This document shows positions 1 through 5,164 of a stretch of 13,350 nt of DNA, one piece after another. A program made the position numbers and the translations under genes. The notes beneath the pieces are model-generated. The model did not search any database, was not told where the DNA came from, and saw only the letters and a list, made by a program, of their open reading frames with translations. Position 1 is the first letter of the stretch. Every line of letters begins with the position of its first letter. Origin of the DNA: Actinomycetota bacterium (GTDB lineage: Bacteria; Actinomycetota; Thermoleophilia; Solirubrobacterales; 70-9); contig VAYK01000135.1 in the NCBI GenBank assembly GCA_005884985.1, positions 1 through 13,350 on the forward strand, written 5' to 3'.

Positions 1-452
1 CGCTCTTCCGCGTTCGCCCGCTGGGGCGAGATGATCCGGATCCCGTGCTCGGCGAGCGCGGGGCGAAGCTCGTGCTCGAAGCATCGCGTCAGCCTCTCGC
101 GCTGGCCGCGCACGAGCTCGTGGATCGCATCGATCTGGGCGTTCGGGCTCAGCCCGTCGGCGCCGCGTGCGTCGACCCCCGCCTCCAGCTGGTCGTGAAG
201 GTTCGCCACCCGGACCATGAAGAACTCATCCACGTTCGACTCCCAGATCGCGCAGAACGTGACCCGTTCCAGCAGCGCCACCGAGGTGTCCTCGGCGAGC
301 TGGAGGACGCGATCGTTGAAGTCGAGCCAGGAGAGCTCGCGATTGAAGTAGAGAGAGGAGTCCTCGAGGTCTGGCGCCGGCGGCGCGTCGGATGGGGCGG
401 CGGCCTGCTCGATCGCACCGGTCGCGGCCGCACCTGCTTCCGTCGGATCCAT
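1..452 (-). CDS. ppk1: Polyphosphate kinase 1, N-terminal part (runs off the window)
   Basis: PPK1 makes inorganic polyphosphate from ATP, reversibly, at the membrane or in polyphosphate granules. Only the first 150 residues are present; the catalytic His region lies beyond the left edge. After an Ala/Pro-rich leader of about 30 residues comes the PPK1 N-domain signature: YFNRELSWLDFNDRVLQLAE (35-54), then LLERVTFCAIWESNVDEFFM (60-79), then RVANL. These match the family hallmark NRELSWL...N.RVL...LLER.kFl.I..sNlDEFfmvRV. The ATG (452-450) is chosen because homology begins soon after; GGGGTGAG lies just upstream as a weak ribosome site and an in-frame GTG three codons earlier is possible. It is the last visible gene of the ppx-CHAD-HD-ppk run, 89 nt after the HD gene. 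That gap holds one GTTCACC heptamer and no second copy at 11 nt, so a private promoter is possible but unproven. Family call is firm. Confidence 0.93.
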   Translation of the reverse strand, partial: MDPTEAGAAATGAIEQAAAPSDAPPAPDLEDSSLYFNRELSWLDFNDRVLQLAEDTSVALLERVTFCAIWESNVDEFFMVRVANLHDQLEAGVDARGADGLSPNAQIDAIHELVRGQRERLTRCFEHELRPALAEHGIRIISPQRANAEE

Positions 453-541
453 GGCACTCACCCCGAGCCATGCTAGCGCCGGGGGGTTCTCAGGCGACTA
501 TCCGCTGTCTGGGTCGGGTGAACTGACGCGCCGCGCTCGGC

Positions 542-1165
542 TCAGCCCACGTCTTCACCGGCGAGCAGGCGATCGAGCCCCGCCACGGTCCTGGCGAGCT
601 CGTCGGCGAGCGAACCGGGGCGCAGCTCGGCGAACCGCGCCGCCAGGGTGCCGTAGTACCAGCGCACGTCGTCGGGACCCTTACCCCAACGCGCCCACAG
701 CTCCTCGCCATCGATCCGGTAGGCCCGGATCACGGAGCTGACGTTGTCGAGCTTGTCGGCCATCGAGATTCGAAGCGACCCCGGCGACGAGCCGCCGAGC
801 TCCGCCAGGTATCGCTCCTTGCGCGCTCGCCAGGGCGGCTTCGGATCCTCGTAGCTGTCCGTGCACTCATCGACCATGTCGGCCACAACGTCCCCGTAGC
901 GGTCGCGGATGTCCTTGAGGCGCCTCAGACCCCCTTGATCCTCGACCGCGTCGTGCAACAGAGCCGCGATCGCCTCATCCTCCGGGCCGCCGTCCTGGAT
1001 CACCAGCCCGGTCACGCGCAGCAGGTGGGCGACGTAGGGCTGGCCGTCGTTCGCCCGCCGCTGTCCGGCATGAGCTCGCGCCGCATAACCCAGCGCGCCC
1101 ACGAACCGCTCACCAAGCTCTCCTGGGTGCTGCCGGTCCGGCCGCAGAGCGGTCTGTCCCTCCAT
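542..1165 (-). CDS. HD-domain protein, SpoT/MESH1-like small alarmone hydrolase
   Basis: This 207-aa protein carries the hydrolase HD domain of the RelA/SpoT family without any synthetase domain. Metal-site residues seen are H32 in AHAGQRR, H47 in GQPYVAHLL, the HD pair H71-D72 in LLHDAVED, E75-D76, and D137 with N141 in MADKLDNV. Order and spacing match SpoT hydrolase and MESH1. RKERYL before the last motif also matches that group. The expected reaction is removal of the 3' pyrophosphate of (p)ppGpp; substrate is inferred, and some SpoT-like HD proteins act on other nucleotides. The ATG at 1165 is preferred because homology starts shortly after it; a GTG three codons upstream is an alternative. 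An upstream extension to 1297 would overlap the CHAD gene and has only low-complexity Ala/Arg sequence. It lies 55 nt after the CHAD C-half gene and before ppk1, so probably co-transcribed. Confidence 0.82.
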   Translation of the reverse strand: MEGQTALRPDRQHPGELGERFVGALGYAARAHAGQRRANDGQPYVAHLLRVTGLVIQDGGPEDEAIAALLHDAVEDQGGLRRLKDIRDRYGDVVADMVDECTDSYEDPKPPWRARKERYLAELGGSSPGSLRISMADKLDNVSSVIRAYRIDGEELWARWGKGPDDVRWYYGTLAARFAELRPGSLADELARTVAGLDRLLAGEDVG

Positions 1166-1220
1166 CGAGATCACAAGGTAACGCAGCGAGGCCGAGGCTT
1201 TCGCCCCGGCGGCTCGCCGA

Positions 1221-1940
1221 TCAGCCGCCTGGACGCGGGATGCCGCCGCGGACCGTACGCCGCGCGGCCTGGAGATCGGCCGCCGCGCTCGCCGCACGCA
1301 AGGCGGCGTCGCTCTTTTCCCGCTCCGCGGCCTCGAGCTCGTGGCGCGCCTGCTCGGCTCGCTTGGCCGCCCGGCGCCGCTCTCGGGCCGCGCGCAGGCG
1401 GCGGGCCACCGCCCGTTCGAGCCGATCCCACGTACCCGCCCGCTCCTGCTCGACCCAGAACTCCCGAAACCGATCGAACAGCAGACCGCGGCGGGCCTGG
1501 AGGTAGACGATCAGCATCTCGAGCCCCCGGTACGAGGTGCGGTGCGACGCGCGAGCGGCAAGCCGAGGGTCGAGGTCGGATGCTTCGCCGGCTCGCTCGC
1601 GGACCGCCACGGCGTCGGCCTCCCGCAGCTCGGCGAGGTGGCCTTCGACCCTCGGCAGCATCACGTCGCAGTCGTGCAGCTCCCCGAGCAGGTCCTGAAG
1701 GTCGCGCGCGCGTCGCCGTGCCGTCGCCGCGGACCTGCCGAGGCAGAACTCGGTCGACTCGAGGACATAGCGGAGTCGCTTGGCGGCGATCCGCATATCG
1801 TGCTGGGCGCCAGTTCGCTGAGGCTCCAGCGCACCGGGGCCGAAGGAGCGCATCTCCTTGAGCCGGACTCGAACGATCCGCGCGGCGTTATCGGCCAGCG
1901 GCTCGTGCCGGTCGAGCTTCTTCACCCGCCGGGCCTTCAA
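1221..1940 (-). CDS. CHAD domain protein, C-terminal half
   Basis: CHAD domains are helical, strongly basic polyphosphate-binding modules. This 239-aa product has the second of the two CHAD repeats: PLADNAARIVRVRL (14-27), then HDMRIAAKRLRYVLE (47-61) with conserved H47, R50, K54, R55, R57 and Y58, then LQDLLGELHDCDV (81-93). A conserved GLEMLIVYLQARRGLLFDRF stretch follows (139-158), then a long Ala/Arg/Glu-rich, probably coiled-coil tail. The start is taken as TTG (1940-1938), which overlaps the stop of the preceding CHAD gene as TTGA, with GGGAGCGAGG just before it; a GTG at 1925 is the alternative. Far upstream in-frame sequence is a shadow of the neighbouring gene. Together the two genes make one normal CHAD domain, so translation coupling and assembly of two subunits is likely. 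A frameshifted single gene is the other reading. Confidence 0.82.
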   Translation of the reverse strand: MKARRVKKLDRHEPLADNAARIVRVRLKEMRSFGPGALEPQRTGAQHDMRIAAKRLRYVLESTEFCLGRSAATARRRARDLQDLLGELHDCDVMLPRVEGHLAELREADAVAVRERAGEASDLDPRLAARASHRTSYRGLEMLIVYLQARRGLLFDRFREFWVEQERAGTWDRLERAVARRLRAARERRRAAKRAEQARHELEAAEREKSDAALRAASAAADLQAARRTVRGGIPRPGG

Positions 1941-2431
1941 GCCTCGCTCCCGGCGAGCGCCTGGGCCGAGATCACGAGCTCCGAGAGGCGCTCGCTGAGC
2001 GCTGCCAGCCGCTCCGACCGAACGAAGGGCTCGAGCTCCGCGTTGGCCTCGGTCTGCTCCGCACGCAGCTTTTCGATCAGGCTCGAGACCCCGGGTCGGT
2101 CCGGAGCCCGCATGCCCTCCGCGAAGTCCTCCAGGGCGGCGATCGTCACGTCGCGGTCGCGTCGTTCGCCGAGCGCGTCGGCGATCGCCTTGACCTCCGC
2201 CAGCGCCGCCTTGAACTCCCTCCTCGGGTAGCACGGCTCGAAGACCTCGAGCGCGGCGCGCAGCCTCCGAGTGGCCACCCGCATGTTGTGTACTCGCTCG
2301 ATGTCGGAGACATCGAGCACCCGGTGCGAATGGTCGGCGACCTCCCGGGCTCGCACCGCGACGATCTTGGCCGCCGCCGTGGCATAGGGCTCCTCCGCCG
2401 ACAGTCCCGAGATCGGCCGCGCCTTCGCCAT
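1937..2431 (-). CDS. CHAD domain protein, N-terminal half
   Basis: This 164-aa protein carries the first CHAD repeat: VHNMRVATRRLRAALEVF (47-64), with H48, R51, R55, R56 and R58, followed by DALGERRDRDV (85-95). These are the basic residues that line the polyphosphate-binding channel in the family. The rest is helical and ends at GSEA just where a full-length CHAD protein would continue into its second repeat. The ATG has GAGGTAAGG about 8 nt upstream. It follows ppx by 45 nt and overlaps the next gene by four bases (TTGA). CHAD proteins occur beside ppk, ppx and CYTH triphosphatase genes and localise to polyphosphate granules, which fits this position. Whether the half-domain folds alone is unknown. 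Confidence 0.84.
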   Translation of the reverse strand: MAKARPISGLSAEEPYATAAAKIVAVRAREVADHSHRVLDVSDIERVHNMRVATRRLRAALEVFEPCYPRREFKAALAEVKAIADALGERRDRDVTIAALEDFAEGMRAPDRPGVSSLIEKLRAEQTEANAELEPFVRSERLAALSERLSELVISAQALAGSEA

Positions 2432-2476
2432 GCCCGGGACCTTACCTCGCAGGCTCAGGGGGGACCGAGGGCGCTC

Positions 2477-3382
2477 CTAGGCCGCCAGGGCCCGTGCTGC
2501 CCCGTTGGCCGCGCCGTTCAGCAAGTCGAGGATGATGCCCTCGCGGAGCCCACCCTTGCCGATCTGGAGCGGCTGGCCGAGCAGCTCCGACAGCTTCTCG
2601 AGCAGCAGCACGCCCGTGGGCAGGATGCGCACCCGGCGCGGGTCGAGCTCGAACCGCTTCGCGACCTCGAGGATCGGGTCGCCGGTCAGGACCCGGATTG
2701 CCCGCTCAAGGGTCTCGTACTCGAGCGCCGCCCCGACGAGGGTTCGGAGAGACGTGGCGCTGCCGCCTACGGCCACCGCCTGGTCCGGCTGCTCGAACTC
2801 GATTCCCTCGAAGAAGTCCGCGATGTGGTCGCGGACCGCCCGAATCTCCGCCGGCGACGGAGGGTCGTTGGAGAGGAAGTCGTCGGCGAGGGACCCGGAC
2901 CCGATCTTGAACGACTGGACGGACCGCACCCCTCCGGTGACGCTGCCCACCACGACCTCGGAGGAGCCGCCGCCGACGTCGACGACCGCCACGTCCCCCT
3001 CGACCGGGTGGCCCAGGGTCTTGGTGGCGCCGATGAACGCCAGACGACCCGCCTCGTGCTCGCTCAGCACCTCGACCTCCACCCCCGCCACGCGGGCGAT
3101 CTCGGCCACGACCTCGGTGCGGTTGGCCGCCTCGCGAATCGCCGCCGTGGCCACGGTACGTATCGCCTCGGCTCCCACCTCCTCGGCGAGCCGGACCTGG
3201 GTGGCGACCGCCTCGGCGAGCTCGGCGACCTTGTCGGCGTCGATCGCCCCGTTGTGCTGCGAGGACTTGCCGATCCGCGTGTAGGCGCGCTGCTCCATCA
3301 CCTTGCGAAGCTGGCCCTCCTGCGGCTCGGCGACCAGCACGCGGGTGGTGTTCGAACCGATGTCGATCGCCGCGCACAGCAT
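2477..3382 (-). CDS. ppx: Exopolyphosphatase / guanosine pentaphosphatase (PPX/GppA), short form
   Basis: The 301-aa protein is a two-lobed ASKHA-fold phosphatase. It hydrolyses terminal phosphate from polyphosphate and, in some members, converts pppGpp to ppGpp. Visible motifs: DIGSNTTR (7-14) phosphate-binding loop, TAAIREAANR (79-88), SEHEAGRLAF (107-116) with the catalytic-type Glu at 110, VVDVGGGSSEV (133-143), GGSAT (206-210), and GLREGIILD (288-296). The length, about 300 residues, is that of the single-domain actinobacterial PPX1 type; the C-terminal HD domain of E. coli PPX is absent. Polyphosphate versus pppGpp preference cannot be read from sequence. The ATG at 3382 is the natural start since the fold begins at residue 3; no strong ribosome site is seen. 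It is the first gene of the minus-strand polyphosphate cluster and diverges from the TIM-barrel gene across a PHO-box region. Confidence 0.92.
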   Translation of the reverse strand: MLCAAIDIGSNTTRVLVAEPQEGQLRKVMEQRAYTRIGKSSQHNGAIDADKVAELAEAVATQVRLAEEVGAEAIRTVATAAIREAANRTEVVAEIARVAGVEVEVLSEHEAGRLAFIGATKTLGHPVEGDVAVVDVGGGSSEVVVGSVTGGVRSVQSFKIGSGSLADDFLSNDPPSPAEIRAVRDHIADFFEGIEFEQPDQAVAVGGSATSLRTLVGAALEYETLERAIRVLTGDPILEVAKRFELDPRRVRILPTGVLLLEKLSELLGQPLQIGKGGLREGIILDLLNGAANGAARALAA

Positions 3383-3447
3383 GCAGGGGCGATCTTGTCA
3401 GACGGAACGGATGCGGCCGTGCCTGGAGCCGCCCCCGGTAACGGCCC

Positions 3448-3476
3448 GTTTACACGCGGTTCACTACCACTTCACG
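3448..3476 (+). promoter_or_regulatory. PHO box, three heptamers at 11-nt spacing, between ppx and the TIM-barrel gene
   Basis: Three direct repeats are seen: GTTTACA at 3448, GTTCACT at 3459 and CTTCACG at 3470, each exactly 11 nt after the last. This is the arrangement of PhoP/PhoB boxes, whose actinobacterial consensus heptamer is GTTCACC with a 4-nt spacer. The repeats read in the direction of the gene at 3511. A weak -10 (GAAACT, 3497-3502) lies about 20 nt downstream, giving a predicted transcript start at or next to the ATG. The box could also control ppx on the other strand, 65 nt away. Binding by the regulator encoded at 9207-10031 is inferred. Confidence 0.75.
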
Positions 3477-3510
3477 GGGGGCCGCCGGCAGCGGTCGAAA
3501 CTCGGTTCGG

Positions 3511-4419
3511 ATGCATGTGGATTGGCCTGCGGAGCGCCTCGGCCTGAACGTCCCAAGCGACTGGTGGGCGGCGCCGGCGCTCGTCAAGTCGTTCGAGGCG
3601 GCGGGCTTCGCGCGGGTTCAGGTCCACTCGCCCCCGGCCTCGGTCCTCTCCGACCCGAGCCAGTCCACGCTGCACGCGACCGCGCTCGCGGCGGCCCTTG
3701 CGACCACCGGGCTCGTGCCGGTCGTCCATGCCCCGCCCGACCTCAGGGTGGGAGCTCGCGAGGCCGACCGCGCGGCGGAGGGCCTGCTCTCCTACGCGGC
3801 CGAGATCGGCGCCACTCACGCCGTCTACCACGCCTGCGCTCTGCCTGACGCCCCGGAGAGCGAGGACGCGCTGCTGTTCGAGGCCCGCTCGCTCGCCGCT
3901 CTATCGCTCGGCGCCGAGCGGCTCGGCGTCACGATCGCGGTCGAGAACCTGGCGCCGGTCTTCCCAGGGCCCGAGCCGCTGTCGGCGAGCCCGATGGTCC
4001 TCCGCGGTCTCGTCAACCGGATCGGCTCGCAGCGAATCGGAATCTGCCTCGACGTCGGCCACGCCCACATCGTCGCCGAGCTCCGCCGAACCTCGCTCGA
4101 GGCCCTGATCGAGCCGGTACTCGACACGGTGACGCTGTTTCACCTCCACGACAACCTAGGCGCTCGCTGGCAACCGGCGGGCACAGAAGGCGGCGTGGAC
4201 CCCCTGAGGCTCGACCTCCACCTGCCGCCCGGGCGGGGCACCCTTCCCTGGGAGCGAGTCGCGCCCCGTCTCGCCGGCCACGACGCGCCCGTGGTGCTCG
4301 AGGTACACCCGCCGTACCGCCCGCGCGCCGAAGAGCTGTACCGCTCCGCCACAGAGCTGCTGAGCCCCGAGGACACCATCGGAGCTCCGCAGACGACGGT
4401 CGGCACGACGGCGGTCTGA
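3511..4419 (+). CDS. TIM-barrel metalloenzyme, AP-endonuclease-2 / sugar isomerase fold
   Basis: This 302-aa protein belongs to the xylose-isomerase-like TIM barrel family (AP_endonuc_2). Candidate metal ligands at barrel strand ends are H73 (VVHAP), H107 (VYHAC), E145 (AVENLAP), D181 and H184 (CLDVGHAH), H211 (FHLHDN), D235 and H237 (DLHLPPGRG) and E264 (LEVHPPY). Order and spacing follow the nine ligands of endonuclease IV, including its D-x-H-x-x-x-G-x-G motif. Simple sugar isomerases need only about four of these, so a phosphoester hydrolase is possible; the substrate is unknown. No DNA-binding loop set of endonuclease IV is obvious, so a DNA-repair role is not claimed. The start lies 35 nt after a PHO box and has no Shine-Dalgarno, consistent with a leaderless transcript. 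It sits alone on the plus strand, converging on phoU with a 28-nt gap. Confidence 0.78.
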   Translation: MHVDWPAERLGLNVPSDWWAAPALVKSFEAAGFARVQVHSPPASVLSDPSQSTLHATALAAALATTGLVPVVHAPPDLRVGAREADRAAEGLLSYAAEIGATHAVYHACALPDAPESEDALLFEARSLAALSLGAERLGVTIAVENLAPVFPGPEPLSASPMVLRGLVNRIGSQRIGICLDVGHAHIVAELRRTSLEALIEPVLDTVTLFHLHDNLGARWQPAGTEGGVDPLRLDLHLPPGRGTLPWERVAPRLAGHDAPVVLEVHPPYRPRAEELYRSATELLSPEDTIGAPQTTVGTTAV

Positions 4420-4456
4420 GAGCTCGCCTCGCCGTCTGGGCCTCGGCCTAAGAGGC
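4407..4456. terminator. Two small hairpins at the convergent ends of the TIM-barrel gene and phoU
   Basis: GACGGCG (4407-4413) pairs with CGCCGTC (4430-4436) across a 16-nt loop that contains the plus-strand stop. GCCTC (4440-4444) pairs with GAGGC (4452-4456) across 7 nt, spanning the phoU stop. Neither has a clear T tract, so a bidirectional terminator is only a suggestion from position and pairing. Confidence 0.35.
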
Positions 4457-5164
4457 TGACGAGGGCTCGGGGAGGACCTCCTCGCCTGGGTGCGAGGCGT
4501 CCTCGAACTCGCGGAACAGGCCGGTGACGAGAAAGGCCACCTGCTCGCCGACGTCGACGGCGTTGTCCCCGATCCGCTCCAGCGCCCGGGCCACGAGCAT
4601 CATCGTCATCGCCCACTCGCGGCGGTCGTGCTCGTCGCCGATCTCGATCGCGAGCTGGAAGCACTCCTTGTTGAGGTTGTCGATCACGTCGTCCTGGCGC
4701 ACCAGGTCCCGGGCCATGTCGACGTCGCGATCCGCGAAGGCGCGTTTCGCCTGCCGGATCTGGGCGCGAATCGCCTTGCCCATGGTTACCAGGTTCTTCA
4801 GGATCCGCTCGTCCGCGGGCGGCTCGTGACCGGCGATCGGGATCAGCTTGGCGATGTTGACGCACTGGTCGCCCATCCGCTCGATGTTCTTCATCACGTG
4901 CAGAAGGGCTGCGATCAGGCGCAGGTCGGTGGCCACCGGGGCCTGGGTCGCGAGCAGCGTCAGGATCGCCTGGTGGATCTCCAGGTAGCGGCCATCGATC
5001 ACGTCGTCGTCCGCGATCACCAGCTCCGCAAGCTCGATGTCCTGGTGCTGGACGGCCTCGACCGTGCGGTCGAGCGCTGCGACGACGAGATCGAGCCCGT
5101 CGAGGGCCCGACGCTCAAGCGTGGCGAGCTCCTCCAGGTACTCCTGTCTCGCCCGGATCTCCAT
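4448..5164 (-). CDS. phoU: Phosphate signalling protein PhoU
   Basis: PhoU links the Pst transporter to the Pho two-component system and damps phosphate uptake and Pho signalling when phosphate is plentiful. The 238-aa product has the expected two repeated three-helix bundles, each with the metal-cluster E-x-x-x-D motif: IERMGDQCVNIAK (93-105) and LERIGDNAVDVGE (195-207). Length is typical of the family. The ATG overlaps the stop of the pstA-pstB frame by one base (TGATG), implying coupled translation as the last gene of the pst operon. The C-terminal 20 residues are acidic and Pro/Ser-rich, probably disordered. Its usual partner, a PhoR-type histidine kinase, is not in the window. Confidence 0.95.
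   Translation of the reverse strand: MEIRARQEYLEELATLERRALDGLDLVVAALDRTVEAVQHQDIELAELVIADDDVIDGRYLEIHQAILTLLATQAPVATDLRLIAALLHVMKNIERMGDQCVNIAKLIPIAGHEPPADERILKNLVTMGKAIRAQIRQAKRAFADRDVDMARDLVRQDDVIDNLNKECFQLAIEIGDEHDRREWAMTMMLVARALERIGDNAVDVGEQVAFLVTGLFREFEDASHPGEEVLPEPSSAS

Noticed and set aside
517..523. Single GTTCACC heptamer (minus strand) ahead of ppk1
   Set aside because: No second repeat at 11 nt on either side, so it does not meet the PHO-box pattern used for the other three sites.
935..2231. Plus-strand open frames over the HD and CHAD genes
   Set aside because: Arg/Pro/Ala-rich shadows opposite genes with clear conserved motifs.
1941..2234. N-terminal extension of the CHAD C-half gene
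   Set aside because: It is an Arg/Gly-rich shadow of the CHAD N-half gene; homology starts at the TTG.
2288..3547. Long open frame (419 codons) on the plus strand across ppx
   Set aside because: It is antisense to a clear PPX/GppA gene, with low-complexity Arg/Leu/Asp composition typical of GC-rich shadow frames and no recognisable domain.
3511..4419. Calling the TIM-barrel protein a DNA-repair endonuclease IV
   Set aside because: The metal ligands match but the DNA-recognition loops were not identifiable and the context is phosphate metabolism, so only fold and metal site are claimed.
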